Source: Phototrophicus methaneseepsis
GTDB taxonomy: Bacteria > Chloroflexota > Anaerolineae > Aggregatilineales > Phototrophicaceae
Assembly: GCF_015500095.1 (NCBI RefSeq)
Contig: NZ_CP062983.1
Location: 4,154,001 to 4,218,000, forward strand
Direction of reading: 5' to 3'
DNA length: 64,000 nucleotides
A program made the translations under genes and the position numbers. The first letter of the stretch is position 1. Each line of letters starts with the position of its first letter. Below the pieces are notes generated by a model. That model did not search any database. It was not told where the DNA came from and saw nothing but the letters and a program-made list of their open reading frames with translations. Positions 36,350 through 46,311 of the stretch are shown piece after piece.

Positions 36350-38935
36350 CTATTCGACGTCGTCCTCAGAACCGCTGTCCTCGGAAGCGCCATCAAGTGA
36401 GGCACCGTCAGGCATGGCCCCATCAGGCGAAGCGCCATTTGATTCTACGCCATCCCCTGATTCCGGCAGGTCGTCATCTTCTTCAGCCATAATCGCCATC
36501 GCCACAACTTCATCGCCCTCACCCAGGTTCATCACCGTGACGCCCTGCGTGCTGCGGCCTGTTTCACGAACCTGTGCCAGGCTGGTACGCAAGACGATGC
36601 CAGACCGTGAGATGAGCATAATACCATCATCTTCATTGATAGCACGCATGGCAACAATCGGGCCTGTACGATTATTGCGGGATAGCGTCCGCGCACCCAA
36701 ACCATAACGCGATTGGCGGGAATAATCCTCAATTGGCGTCCGCTTGCCGAAGCCGTTCTGCGTTACGACCATAATATGCGTATGTAGGTCTGGATTGATG
36801 ACATCCATACCCGCCACGCGGTCGTCATCCAGCAGCTTGATGCCATTAACACCACCTGCTGGACGTCCCATCACACGAACATCGCTCTCATGGAACAGAA
36901 TGCTCTGTCCCTGCTCCGTGACCATAATAATATCCTGGTCGCCGGTGGTGTACTTCACCCAACTCAGCGTATCATCTTCGTTGAGGCTCATAGCGATTAA
37001 GCCACTTGGACGCACCGCTTCAAATTCGTGCAAATGCACACGCTTGATACGTCCCATCCGCGTTGCCATGACGAAGTACGCTTCTTCCATATCGAACGTG
37101 CTGACAGGCAGCACCGCTGTAATATGCTCCGTTGGTGCGAGCGGCAAAACCGCATGGATGAGGGTGCCTCGGTTGGCACGCCCCGTCTCCGGGATGCGAT
37201 AGGCTTTTTCTGAATAGACTTTGCCTGCATCGCTGAAGAAAAGCAGCGTATCCAAGCTGCTCGACGCAAAAATATCGATCAGCAGATCTTCTTCTTTGGT
37301 CGTCATACCCCGGACGCCCTTGCCGCCGCGTCGCTGGGCACGATATAAGCGAGACGGTACGCGCTTGATGTAACCCTGGCTCGTCAGCGAGATGATAACC
37401 TGTTCTTCGCGCACCAGGTCGGATTCATCGAAGTCCGCATTGCCATAGACAACTTCCGTATTACGCTCATCACCATATTTCTCCGCAATTTCATTGACGT
37501 CATCGCGGATAAGCGCAAGGATTTTGTAGGGACTGCGCAACAAATCTTCAAGGTAGTCAATGCGCGCCATGACTTCATCGTATTCATCTTGCAGCTTCTG
37601 ACGTTCCAGAGCAGCCAGACGGCGCAGTTGCATATCCAGGATCGCCGTAGCCTGAACTTCTGTCAGTTCAAAACGTTCCATCAACTGCGTACGGGCATCA
37701 TCCACATCCTGTGACTGCCGGATTGTGCGGATGACATCATCAATATTGGTCACAGCCTTAAGCAAACCCAATAGAATGTGGGCGCGGGCCTGCAAGCGTT
37801 CCAACTCGTACTCACTGCGGCGCACAATCACGTCGTAGCGATGTTCGATATAGATTTGTAGTGAGCGCTTAAGGCTAAGGTTGCGCGGCTCATTATTGAC
37901 AAGTGCCAGCATCTGGATGCTGTAGAAAGTCTGGAGCTGCGTATATTTATAGAGTTGATTGAGCACCGTCAGCGGCTGAGCATATTTCTTAAGCTCCACC
38001 ACCAGGCGTAAACCGTTGCGATCACTCTCATCACGCAGGTCGCGGACAGCTTCCAGGCGGCCTTCCCGCACGAGCGAAACAATTCGCTCGACAATGCTGG
38101 TCTTGCTGACCTGATACGGGATCGATGTAAAGATGATGCGCATCGAACCGCTCTTCGTTTCCTCGATTTCCGCCGTTGAGCGAATCGCAACGCGGCCCTT
38201 ACCCGTCGCGTAGGCCTCTTTGAGGTCATCCCCCACGATGATCTGCGCGCCCGTTGGGAAATCCGGCCCTTTGACGAATGTCATCAAGTCATCGACCGCG
38301 ATTTCTTCCATATTTTCATAGTTATCGATCAGATAATTGATCGCAGCGGCCAGTTCGCGCATGTTATGCGGCGGGATATTGGTCGCCATACCCACCGCGA
38401 TACCGCTCGCGCCGTTGAGCAGCATGTTTGGTAAGCGAGATGGCAGGACGATAGGCTCCTGCTGGCTACCATCGTAGTTATCCGTGAAATCGACCGTATC
38501 CATATTGATATCGGCCAGCATTTCTTCAGCAATACGCGCCATACGGGCTTCTGTATAACGCATTGCCGCCGGGCTATCCCCATCCTGGCTGCCGAAGTTA
38601 CCCTGTCCATCGACAAGCGGATAACGCAGGCTAAAATCCTGCGCCATACGGGCCATCGCATCATAAACGGCACTATCACCATGGGGATGATATTTACCCA
38701 GCACTTCACCGACAATACGGGCGCTCTTCTTATGTGCGGAACCTGCTCGTACACCCATATCGTACATTGCAAAGAGGATGCGCCGATGTACAGGCTTAAG
38801 GCCATCTCTCGCGTCTGGCAGTGCACGACTGACGATGACGCTCATGGCGTAATCGAGATAACTGCCACGCATTTCTTCGTTAATATTGATTGGGCGAATC
38901 GTGCCCACGTTGTCGCTAAAATTTTCGTTATCCAT
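36350..38935 (-). CDS. gyrA: DNA gyrase subunit A
   Basis: This 861-residue subunit of gyrase cuts and rejoins DNA to introduce negative supercoils. The catalytic tyrosine is in [10 protein letters not shown] (Y127). The quinolone-interaction region reads [17 protein letters not shown], keeping the Ser and Asp of the susceptible form. The C-terminal beta-pinwheel contains the GyrA box QRRGGKG, which separates it from ParC. The last ~45 residues are an acidic tail with pentapeptide-like repeats ([20 protein letters not shown]). The ATG at 38935 fits the family start, but the only Shine-Dalgarno (AAAGGAG) is about 27 bases upstream. gyrB is not in the window. Confidence 0.96.
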   Translation of the reverse strand: MDNENFSDNVGTIRPININEEMRGSYLDYAMSVIVSRALPDARDGLKPVHRRILFAMYDMGVRAGSAHKKSARIVGEVLGKYHPHGDSAVYDAMARMAQDFSLRYPLVDGQGNFGSQDGDSPAAMRYTEARMARIAEEMLADINMDTVDFTDNYDGSQQEPIVLPSRLPNMLLNGASGIAVGMATNIPPHNMRELAAAINYLIDNYENMEEIAVDDLMTFVKGPDFPTGAQIIVGDDLKEAYATGKGRVAIRSTAEIEETKSGSMRIIFTSIPYQVSKTSIVERIVSLVREGRLEAVRDLRDESDRNGLRLVVELKKYAQPLTVLNQLYKYTQLQTFYSIQMLALVNNEPRNLSLKRSLQIYIEHRYDVIVRRSEYELERLQARAHILLGLLKAVTNIDDVIRTIRQSQDVDDARTQLMERFELTEVQATAILDMQLRRLAALERQKLQDEYDEVMARIDYLEDLLRSPYKILALIRDDVNEIAEKYGDERNTEVVYGNADFDESDLVREEQVIISLTSQGYIKRVPSRLYRAQRRGGKGVRGMTTKEEDLLIDIFASSSLDTLLFFSDAGKVYSEKAYRIPETGRANRGTLIHAVLPLAPTEHITAVLPVSTFDMEEAYFVMATRMGRIKRVHLHEFEAVRPSGLIAMSLNEDDTLSWVKYTTGDQDIIMVTEQGQSILFHESDVRVMGRPAGGVNGIKLLDDDRVAGMDVINPDLHTHIMVVTQNGFGKRTPIEDYSRQSRYGLGARTLSRNNRTGPIVAMRAINEDDGIMLISRSGIVLRTSLAQVRETGRSTQGVTVMNLGEGDEVVAMAIMAEEDDDLPESGDGVESNGASPDGAMPDGASLDGASEDSGSEDDVE

Positions 38936-38941
38936 CAGCAA

Positions 38942-39485
38942 AAGCGGTAGCCGCTCCGTCTCCTTTCAAAGCTCATCAACCCCACCATAAGCGTCATACC
39001 GGCGCTTATCCTCGGCCATAGCTAGATTGATGTGGATGGACGTCTATGAGGTGTGATGCATCACAGTTTTGAGATGACGTTTTCTGTTCCAGATATATGT
39101 TCCAAATGGGACAAATGGATAAGGAACTCCAAAAACAGCTTGGGAATTGTCAAGAATTGACTGTCTCGCATTTGTTCAAATTATACCAAAAATAAGCAAA
39201 AATTGCGACCCTTGCCGTGTAGTGAACATGCACCTTCATCTTCTCAGGCGCGGTTATTCAGGGCCTTACCTGTCATTCACCCCGACGATACCTGGAGATG
39301 ATCAGTTACACATCACAAATCAGAATCGCTATCAGCCGTTGCTGCTGTAGCCGTAACAGCAGATACCCCAGGAGAAGCCACGGAAATGAGCCGCAAAACT
39401 TGTATGCATTCAGGCTATCATGGCTCTTATATAACAGATGCTTGCTATGCTATGATAACCCCCGTCACAGGTAGGAGACACATCA
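38942..39485. other. Divergent intergenic region between gyrA and guaB
   Basis: These 544 bases hold no convincing gene. A 67-codon frame at 39147-39350 has no conserved features. Visible elements are a 7-bp inverted repeat CTGCTGT/ACAGCAG (39342-39362), weak promoter-like AT-rich sequence (TTGACT at 39157, TTATAC at 39181), and a strong AGGAG eight bases before the guaB ATG. I see no RNA family that I recognise. Confidence 0.5.
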
Positions 39486-40994
39486 ATGGCATATTACTAC
39501 GACGAACCATCCCGTACCTTTAGCGAATACCTATTGGTCCCTGGCTATTCCTCAGCAGATTGTATACCCAGCAACGTCACCCTAAAGACACCCGTCGTGA
39601 AATTTAAAAAGGGCGAAAACCCTGAAATCTCTATGAATGTTCCGGTTGTCTCAGCCATCATGCAATCCGTATCGAACGATACAATGGCGATTGCCCTGGC
39701 ACGTGAGGGTGGTATTTCATTCATCTACTGTTCTCAATCCATTGAGCGACAGGCTGAGATGATTAAGCGCGTCAAGAACTATAAAGCGGGGTTCGTTTCT
39801 AGTGATTCAAACGTACATCCAGATAATACGCTGGCGGATGTCCTCGCTCTAAAAGAAAAAACAGGTCATTCAACGGTCGCCGTCACAGATGATGGCACAC
39901 CAACGGGTAAATTTGTCGGTATTATCACCAGCCGCGATTATCGCGTCAGCCGCATGGATACCGAGACGAAAGTCTCTGAGTTTATGACGCCCCTGAGCAA
40001 GATTATCTACGCTGAAGATGGCATTACCCTGAGTGAAGCCAACGACATCATCTGGGACCATAAAATCAATGTGCTCCCCATCATAGACGGCAACCAACAA
40101 TTTGTCTCTTTCGTCTTCAGAAAAGACTATGACGCCCACAAAGTCAACGTCAATGAACTCCTGGATTCCTCCAAACGGTACATCGTGGGTGCAGGCGTCA
40201 ACACGCGGGACTATGAAGAGCGAATCCCTGCCTTGGTAGAAGCCGGTGTCGATATTTTATGCATCGACTCATCCGAAGGCTTCACGGAGTGGCAAAAACG
40301 GACGCTTAGTTATGTCCGGGAGACATACGGCGATAAGGTCAAAATTGGCGCGGGCAATGTCGTGGACCGAGATGGTTTCCGCTTCTTAGCAGATGCAGGG
40401 GCTGATTTTGTCAAAGTTGGCATCGGCGGCGGTGCGATCTGCATTACGCGTGAGGCCAAAGGCATCGGCAGAGGACAAGCCACGGCAGTGATTGAAGTCG
40501 CCAGAGCACGTGACGAATATTTTGAAGAAACAGGCGTGTACGTCCCAATCTGCTCAGACGGGGGCATTGTTCAGGACTATCATCTCACGCTTGCGCTCGC
40601 CATGGGTGCTGATTTCTGTATGCTTGGGCGCTATTTTGCTCGCTTTGACGAAAGCCCATCGAATAAGGTCATCGTCAATGGCAACTACATGAAAGAATAT
40701 TGGGGCGAAGGCAGCGCACGTGCGCGCAATTGGCAGCGCTATGATAGCGGTGGTGCTGCGAAATTATCCTTCGAAGAAGGCGTCGATTCCTATGTGCCGT
40801 ATGCAGGCCGCCTCCACGATAACCTGAAAATCTCTCTGAGTAAGATGAAATCCGCAATGTGCAACTGCGGCGCATTGACGATCCCAGAGTTCCAACAAAA
40901 AGCCCGCATAACGCTCGTGTCATCGGTCAGCATTGTTGAAGGCGGCGCACACGATGTCGTCCTCAAAGACCAGCAGACGCGCGCAGTCGAATAG
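39486..40994 (+). CDS. guaB: IMP dehydrogenase, Tritrichomonas-like type
   Basis: IMPDH oxidises IMP to XMP with NAD, the first committed step of GMP synthesis. The TIM barrel is split by a CBS pair (about 100-220). The catalytic cysteine is C319 in [18 protein letters not shown]. The flap carries R418-Y419 in ARNWQRYD, and the C-terminus has [12 protein letters not shown] and [13 protein letters not shown]. These residues fall at the numbers I recall for the Tritrichomonas foetus enzyme (503 residues), so this belongs to that divergent clade rather than the common GPGSICTTR bacterial type. AGGAG precedes the ATG by eight bases. It is monocistronic. Confidence 0.95.
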   Translation: MAYYYDEPSRTFSEYLLVPGYSSADCIPSNVTLKTPVVKFKKGENPEISMNVPVVSAIMQSVSNDTMAIALAREGGISFIYCSQSIERQAEMIKRVKNYKAGFVSSDSNVHPDNTLADVLALKEKTGHSTVAVTDDGTPTGKFVGIITSRDYRVSRMDTETKVSEFMTPLSKIIYAEDGITLSEANDIIWDHKINVLPIIDGNQQFVSFVFRKDYDAHKVNVNELLDSSKRYIVGAGVNTRDYEERIPALVEAGVDILCIDSSEGFTEWQKRTLSYVRETYGDKVKIGAGNVVDRDGFRFLADAGADFVKVGIGGGAICITREAKGIGRGQATAVIEVARARDEYFEETGVYVPICSDGGIVQDYHLTLALAMGADFCMLGRYFARFDESPSNKVIVNGNYMKEYWGEGSARARNWQRYDSGGAAKLSFEEGVDSYVPYAGRLHDNLKISLSKMKSAMCNCGALTIPEFQQKARITLVSSVSIVEGGAHDVVLKDQQTRAVE

Positions 40995-41051
40995 TTTGTT
41001 TCGCTTCCTAAGCGATCCCGGTGTAAAGCAAACGGCATCATGCTCATAAAA

Positions 41052-41072
41052 AGGCCATCTTCAGGATGGCCT
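41052..41072. repeat. Hairpin after guaB
   Basis: AGGCCATC-ttcag-GATGGCCT is a perfect 8-bp stem. The plus-strand side has no T run; the minus-strand side is followed by TTTTT. It may be a weak guaB terminator or an mRNA 3' stabiliser. Confidence 0.5.
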
Positions 41073-41163
41073 GCTGTCATTTATCAGGTATTTCTGTTGA
41101 CGACATCCGATTAGCACCAATCATCAGACAAGCACCGTCAAAATATCGGATCAACAAACATGG

Positions 41164-41330
41164 TTTATCCCACATTATAAATTCGTTATCCCCACAATAA
41201 CCCAAATAGACTTGGGATATGTGGTTTATTTGGGATAAAATGTCCATCAGTTTGGGAAAGTATGACGATGAAAACAACAATAATCAGCCTGATAGCCCTC
41301 TTTTTTGCGTTATCCCAAGGTTTTATCCCA
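41164..41330. repeat. Cluster of TTATCCCA / TGGGATAA elements
   Basis: Eight copies or near copies occur in 167 bases: 41164, 41186, 41198 (TAACCCAAA), 41212, 41229, 41251 (TTTGGGAAA), 41310 and 41321. The first three and last two read TTATCCCA-like on the plus strand and the middle three read as the complement. They flank and enter the start of the TPR gene. Confidence 0.7.
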
Positions 41331-41807
41331 ACCACTGCACAAGATGCACCTGCGATAAATTGTGCTGAAATGAACCGTACTACAAACGCCACACTAACCT
41401 GGAACCCAAGGGGTGCCCTCTGCCAGTTTCGCCTTCAAGTGTTCACTGCACGTGCCCGCCAACTGGCTACAGAATTCGACTACCAAGGGGGGATTGACCT
41501 TGTAGACGAGGCGCTCACATGGGCACCGGATAGCCCGGAACTCTATACGCTACATGGGGAACTCACGCTGCTGCTCTACGAATGGAACGCCGCCCTGGAA
41601 GACTTCAACAAGGCCTTAGCACTCGATGAAGACTATGCTCCGGCTTATTTTCATCGCGGTATTTTGAACTACACCATGACGGATCGTGAGCAGGCACTAG
41701 CAGATTTCCAACAATATATGACACTGGCACCAGATGGCGAATTTTACGAACTCGCCAAACAATACAGCGATCAGATACAGGGTGAATTGGACACACTTGA
41801 CGGATAG
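41268..41807 (+). CDS. Exported TPR-repeat protein
   Basis: This 179-residue protein has a signal peptide (MKTTIISLIALFFALSQG, probable cleavage after TTA near residue 25) and no lipobox. The mature part is helical, with at least two TPR motifs (about 65-98, ELYTLHGELTLLLYEWNAAL; about 99-132, APAYFHRGILNYTMTDREQA) and a third partial one. It is expected outside the cytoplasmic membrane in protein-protein contacts. ATGs at 41262 and 41268 are both possible; the later one gives the cleaner Lys-first signal peptide. The upstream region and first codons contain repeated TTATCCCA elements. It is 54 bases from the acylase gene and may be co-transcribed with it. Confidence 0.75.
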   Translation: MKTTIISLIALFFALSQGFIPTTAQDAPAINCAEMNRTTNATLTWNPRGALCQFRLQVFTARARQLATEFDYQGGIDLVDEALTWAPDSPELYTLHGELTLLLYEWNAALEDFNKALALDEDYAPAYFHRGILNYTMTDREQALADFQQYMTLAPDGEFYELAKQYSDQIQGELDTLDG

Positions 41808-41861
41808 TGTGGGCGGAGCATAGACAATTAGATATAGTTGGACAACTTAGTAATTTTTTGA

Positions 41862-44426
41862 ATGGATTATCAGATGAAGTTCGTACGGAATGTGTTTATT
41901 GCACTGGTCATTGTCCTCATTGTCATAATCGGTGCAATTGGTGTGTTACTCAATCGTTGGATGTATGGTCCCCTCCCCCAACATGATGGTGAAATCACAG
42001 TCTCAGGCCTGATGGATACCGTCAGTATCCAACGCGATGAATGGGGCGTCCCCCATATTTATGCCAGCAATACACATGACCTCCTCTTTGCCCAGGGGTA
42101 TACACAGGCCCAGGATCGCTGGTGGCAAATGGAATTTTCTCGCGCTATCGGGCGTGGCGAAATCCAGCAACTGACAGGCCGACAAAGCAGCGTTATGGGG
42201 CAAGATGTCTTTATACGCACAGTAGGCTGGCGGCGCTCTGCTGAAGCAGATCTCCAGCAAATGGACACAGAGACTGTAACGAAACTGCAAGCCTTTGCCG
42301 ATGGTGTGAATGCTTATATCAGCGGTAAAGAAGCGGGCGAACTGGCATTCGAATATAATGCCCTGGGTATCACCGGCGTGAATATCCCTATCCGGCCATG
42401 GGAGCCTGTCGATACGGTTGTATGGACCAAGGTCATGGCGTGGGACCTGAGCAGCAATTGGAGTGCTGAATTGGCGCTCTCAGATATGCTGGCTGTATTA
42501 GGCGATGATATAGTCTCGGATTATGTGCCGGAATGGCCCTATGGCGATAAGCCAACAATCATCCAACCAGAGGACCTCCCTGAAGAAGGCGAGAGCTTTG
42601 CGGAGCACGTCGCTCGCTTTGAAGGCATCCGCGGCCTGGGGCTAGATAGCGTTGCAAATGCCAATGGCTTACAGACAATCGGTTTCGGCACTGGTGAAGG
42701 CATCGGCAGCAATAACTGGGTTGTCAGCGGCGACATTACGGCATCTGGCATGCCATTACTCGCCAACGACCCCCATCTAGGCATTCAGATGCCATCCATC
42801 TGGTACGAAATTGGCCTGCACTGCCAGCCCGTTGGCGAAGACTGCCCGTATAATGTGGTCGGTTTCGCCTTCCCTGCTGCGCCGAGCGTCGTCGTGGGGC
42901 ACAACGATCATATTGGCTGGGGCGTCACCAATACAAGCTGGGATACCCAAGACCTCTATACCATCGAAGTGAATCCCGACAATCCGCTGCAATATCGCTA
43001 TAACGGCGAATGGCGCGATATGACCGTCTACGAAGAAACGATCAACTTTGGTGATAGCGACGAACCGGTGACAATCCAGGTGCGAGAGACGCACTTCGGC
43101 CCTATCATCAATGACAATGATCTGGACGAAGATGGCAACCCGATGGGCTTCAACAATGAAGACCCGGTCGCAATGCGCTGGGCAGCCTATGAACCCACCA
43201 CCCTCATCGACGCCCTCTTTGCGCTGGATGCAGCCTCCAACTGGGAAGAATTCCGCGCTGCGCTAGCCTACTGGGATATGCCTTCCCAGAACTTCGTCTA
43301 TGCGGATACAGAAGGCAATATTGGCTATCAAACGCCAGGGCACATCCCTGTGCGTGCCCCAGGCCATACGGGTTTACTGCCAGTCGATGGTAGCACCGAT
43401 GAATATGAGTGGCTCGGCTATATCCCCTATGACAACCTACCCACCGTATTCAACCCGGAACGACACTATATCGCATCTGCTAACCAGGCCCAGGTGCCGC
43501 TTGAATATTATGAACAACTAGCGACAACGCTCGCGGATACCTTTGGCGAGGACGCGAACTATGCCTTTAGCTATCAATGGGCACAGGGTTATCGAGCTGA
43601 GCGTATCGTTGAACTGCTGGAAGCCACCGACAGCCACACAATCGAAACATTCCAGGCGATTCATGGTGATAACAAGCTTATCTTTGCGGAAGAAATCGCC
43701 CCTTATCTGGCAGAGCTCACATTCGAGGATGACACCCTAACAGAAGCGCGCGATTGGCTGCTGACATGGGATTATCAACTGCACATGGATAGTCCCCAGG
43801 CCCCCCTGTTTGTGGCTTTCTACGTCGCCCTGCTGGATGATCTCTATCAAGACCAACTCGGAGACCTGAACGAAGCCGGTAACAGTGAAATGTGGGCGAC
43901 ATCCCTGTTGATGGCTGAACCTGATAACATCTGGTGGGATGACAGCACAACCGATGCCACAGAAACACGCGACGACATCCTCGTCAAAGCCTTTACAGAG
44001 GGCTATAACGCCACAGTCGAGCAACTGGGTAATGACCGTGATACCTGGCGATGGGGCACATTACACATGACCACCATGGTGAGTAACCCGCTTGGAGCCA
44101 GCGGCATCGACCCCTTAGAAGATATGGTCAACGCAGGCCCGGTAGAGACAAGCGGCGGTAGCGATGTGGTCAACGCAACGAAATGGTCTGCAGAAGATGG
44201 CGACTACACCGTTAGCGCAGGGCCTTCGATGCGGATGATCCTGGATATGGACGACCTGAGCAATAGTCGTGTGATGCATACGACCGGGCAATCCGGGCAT
44301 CCCTTCAGCGGACAATATGCCGATATGGTCGACCCATGGCGCAATATCGAATATCACACCATGTTGTGGACGCCGGAACAAGTCGCTGAAGCGGCTGTCT
44401 CGACGTTGACGCTCAACCCGGAATAA
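41862..44426 (+). CDS. Penicillin acylase family (Ntn) hydrolase
   Basis: This 854-residue N-terminal-nucleophile amidohydrolase has one N-terminal membrane anchor or signal segment (about 10-30, VFIALVIVLIVIIGAIGVLL). Family sequence begins at VSIQRDEWGVPHIYASN and FAQGYTQAQDRWWQMEF. The autocatalytic cleavage site is GIGSNNWVV, with Ser283 as the new N-terminal nucleophile of the beta chain, followed by LLANDPHLGIQMPSIWYEI. Conserved Asn and Arg residues lie in FPAAPSVVVGHNDHIGWGVTN. Members hydrolyse amides such as penicillin G, acyl-homoserine lactones or other acylated amines; the substrate cannot be assigned here. The product is probably surface-attached. The ribosome-binding site is weak for both ATGs (41862, 41874). 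Confidence 0.92.
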   Translation: MDYQMKFVRNVFIALVIVLIVIIGAIGVLLNRWMYGPLPQHDGEITVSGLMDTVSIQRDEWGVPHIYASNTHDLLFAQGYTQAQDRWWQMEFSRAIGRGEIQQLTGRQSSVMGQDVFIRTVGWRRSAEADLQQMDTETVTKLQAFADGVNAYISGKEAGELAFEYNALGITGVNIPIRPWEPVDTVVWTKVMAWDLSSNWSAELALSDMLAVLGDDIVSDYVPEWPYGDKPTIIQPEDLPEEGESFAEHVARFEGIRGLGLDSVANANGLQTIGFGTGEGIGSNNWVVSGDITASGMPLLANDPHLGIQMPSIWYEIGLHCQPVGEDCPYNVVGFAFPAAPSVVVGHNDHIGWGVTNTSWDTQDLYTIEVNPDNPLQYRYNGEWRDMTVYEETINFGDSDEPVTIQVRETHFGPIINDNDLDEDGNPMGFNNEDPVAMRWAAYEPTTLIDALFALDAASNWEEFRAALAYWDMPSQNFVYADTEGNIGYQTPGHIPVRAPGHTGLLPVDGSTDEYEWLGYIPYDNLPTVFNPERHYIASANQAQVPLEYYEQLATTLADTFGEDANYAFSYQWAQGYRAERIVELLEATDSHTIETFQAIHGDNKLIFAEEIAPYLAELTFEDDTLTEARDWLLTWDYQLHMDSPQAPLFVAFYVALLDDLYQDQLGDLNEAGNSEMWATSLLMAEPDNIWWDDSTTDATETRDDILVKAFTEGYNATVEQLGNDRDTWRWGTLHMTTMVSNPLGASGIDPLEDMVNAGPVETSGGSDVVNATKWSAEDGDYTVSAGPSMRMILDMDDLSNSRVMHTTGQSGHPFSGQYADMVDPWRNIEYHTMLWTPEQVAEAAVSTLTLNPE

Positions 44427-44446
44427 GCATCCTATCAGGACGAAAA

Positions 44447-44471
44447 TAGGGGCACAATGATTGTGCCCCTA
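44447..44471 (-). terminator. Terminator between acylase and small membrane protein genes
   Basis: TAGGGGCACAAT-g-ATTGTGCCCCTA is a perfect 12-bp inverted repeat. The minus-strand copy is followed by TTTT, fitting the end of the gene at 44497. It may also block plus-strand transcripts. Confidence 0.75.
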
Positions 44472-44496
44472 CAGAAAACAAATGGCGTATGGCGCG

Positions 44497-44742
44497 CTAG
44501 GGTACCAACGTCGAAAGAAACGTCATATCAATGCGCTGCGTCACAACCAGCAAGCCCAGGCCGAGCACCAACACATTCAGGAATAGAATCACGCTCAAAA
44601 ATGCACGCTGAGCCGCCGTCATGCCCATGAAGCGGCGACGACGAATGATAATCGGTTGTTCCTCTTCAATATCCAGGCCTTCGGCCAGGAAGTCAAATTC
44701 ATCATCGTCTGAATCTAAATCTCTACGAAAATCATCAAGCAT
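44497..44742 (-). CDS. Small single-pass membrane protein, unknown function
   Basis: This 81-residue protein has an acidic N-terminus (DDFRRDLDSDDDEFDFLAEG), a basic patch (IIIRRRRFMGM) and one transmembrane helix (about 48-68, AFLSVILFLNVLVLGLGLLV). The charge pattern puts the N-terminus inside. The ATG at 44742 has AGGGG eight bases upstream; a GTG two codons earlier is too close to that site. It is 84 bases after the 44827 gene on the same strand and ends at a strong terminator, so the two probably share a transcript. I do not recognise a family. Confidence 0.65.
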   Translation of the reverse strand: MLDDFRRDLDSDDDEFDFLAEGLDIEEEQPIIIRRRRFMGMTAAQRAFLSVILFLNVLVLGLGLLVVTQRIDMTFLSTLVP

Positions 44743-44826
44743 CGTCACAACCCCTCATGCGTATGATCTGCACCATGCCGCTATTATAGCATGCCTGTCC
44801 TCTTGTGCTGAAGCGATTCACACGGC

Positions 44827-46218
44827 TTAGCTGGCCCGCAGCCAGACGTTATTCACCAACCGGAACAGGACTTTCTCTTCGCGATAGACGTCATTTTCCC
44901 CGATGTAAACAGTCGCCAGCAGTTCCGGCTCACCATTCGGCCCTGTTTGTGGGGATGTGCTCGTCACGACATAATTTTCAGGCGGCTGATTGGCATTATA
45001 GCGTGCATAAGCATCTGCAATGACCGCTTCGCTGCTGAAGTCGTATAAAGCAGACCATGCGGCCTCATCGCCGCGCGCAATGATTTCGTCTTCCGTGACC
45101 AGCCGCCAGGAGAGCAAATCACGCCAATCGAGATTCGCCTTTGAGAGATCTGCCACGCCCAGGATGCCAGCCAACGCATCCATATTGGCGTCAGCAGGCA
45201 TTTCATTGACGATACGCCCGACCATTTGTGGCCCGTATTGCTCGGCAATGCTCGCAATGAGGTGCGCATTTGTATTCACCTGCACAAACTGCCCCACCAA
45301 CCAGGAAGCGACACTAGCACGGATTTCATAAACATCACGAGGATACTGTGCTTCGTTGGGGCTAACATGCTGCACAAGGCGCTCTGCCAACAGGGTGGCC
45401 GCTTCAATTTGACGATTCGTATCAAAGGGCATATCGCTGCGTGCACGTGTGACATAAGGCGATGGCACCACAAGCTGCCACGCATCACCATCCGTCCAGC
45501 GCATTGCAGCTAAGTTATTCGGCATGATATCGACGGTAATCAGGGGCAGTTCACCACATATCAGCACATCACAGGCAGATTGCAACCAAGCAGCGAATTT
45601 ATCCGCGAGCTGCTGTGCAAAGGTCTCATCAAGCGACTGGTAGCGAACCACAAATGAATCACGCTCTAACGTCTGAGGCTCCCCCCAGAAGGTATAATCC
45701 GCCGGGACATGATACCACCCGCCTGAGCTCTCATCATCGGCTTCTGCATCATAATGCCAGTAAAACCACGTGTTGACGTAGGGCGTCCCCTGTTCAATTT
45801 CTTCTACCTGTACACGCCCGCGTGAGCCATCAATTTCTACATCCAGGACATTGCCCGTAAACTGGATGTCCGACGTCAGTTTGCGGCTCTGATAGGCTTC
45901 GTAGAGGGCGGCTTGAGATTCCAGCCAATCCGACGAGGCACTGCGCTGCAAATCCATAAAAGCCTGCTGATTACCAATTCGCAATGCAGCCACTTCCGCC
46001 TGAACCGTCTGAGAAAGCAAGCGCGCTTCCCATTCATTAATCTGCTGCACCCGCTGCGTCACGAGATAGACCGCTAACCCGATCAATGCCAGGATGACCG
46101 CTGCAACGACGAACATCCGCAGGAGCTGCCTAGCGCGTTTGCGTTGTTCTTGAGCGTCTTCCTGATAATTCGATTTGCTCTCGCGGTCGGATTCAATCTC
46201 CCAATCGAGGCGTACCAT
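44827..46218 (-). CDS. Membrane-anchored protein of unknown function
   Basis: This protein has 463 residues from the ATG at 46218, where AAGGA lies seven bases upstream. ATGs at 46248 and 46242 are less well placed. A charged cytosolic start is followed by one helix (about 38-58, MFVVAAVILALIGLAVYLVT) and a large extracytoplasmic part. That part holds a beta-like region (about 115-200) and a helical region with ATLLAERLVQH, VASWLVGQFVQVNTNAHLI and DWRDLLSWRL. The latter resembles the pattern of gluzincin-like 'DUF' proteins, but no HExxH zinc motif is present, so no peptidase claim is made. No known family is recognised. Confidence 0.7.
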   Translation of the reverse strand: MVRLDWEIESDRESKSNYQEDAQEQRKRARQLLRMFVVAAVILALIGLAVYLVTQRVQQINEWEARLLSQTVQAEVAALRIGNQQAFMDLQRSASSDWLESQAALYEAYQSRKLTSDIQFTGNVLDVEIDGSRGRVQVEEIEQGTPYVNTWFYWHYDAEADDESSGGWYHVPADYTFWGEPQTLERDSFVVRYQSLDETFAQQLADKFAAWLQSACDVLICGELPLITVDIMPNNLAAMRWTDGDAWQLVVPSPYVTRARSDMPFDTNRQIEAATLLAERLVQHVSPNEAQYPRDVYEIRASVASWLVGQFVQVNTNAHLIASIAEQYGPQMVGRIVNEMPADANMDALAGILGVADLSKANLDWRDLLSWRLVTEDEIIARGDEAAWSALYDFSSEAVIADAYARYNANQPPENYVVTSTSPQTGPNGEPELLATVYIGENDVYREEKVLFRLVNNVWLRAS

Positions 46219-46311
46219 GAATTCATCCTTCGTCAGGTTCATTCTCATCAATCATGGACTACCCATGATTTGTTATCAATGAGGTGCTTAAGCTATGCGA
46301 AAAACGCGATG

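Noticed and set aside
39147-39350. A 67-codon open frame in the gyrA-guaB gap
   Set aside because: It has no ribosome-binding site, no conserved features and no clear neighbour logic.
39342-39362. CTGCTGT/ACAGCAG inverted repeat as a riboswitch for guaB
   Set aside because: A single 7-bp stem with no conserved purine-riboswitch core (no three-way junction) is too little to claim a riboswitch.
44827-46218. Metallopeptidase call for the unknown membrane protein
   Set aside because: The helix pattern is suggestive, but no HExxH or other zinc-binding motif is present.
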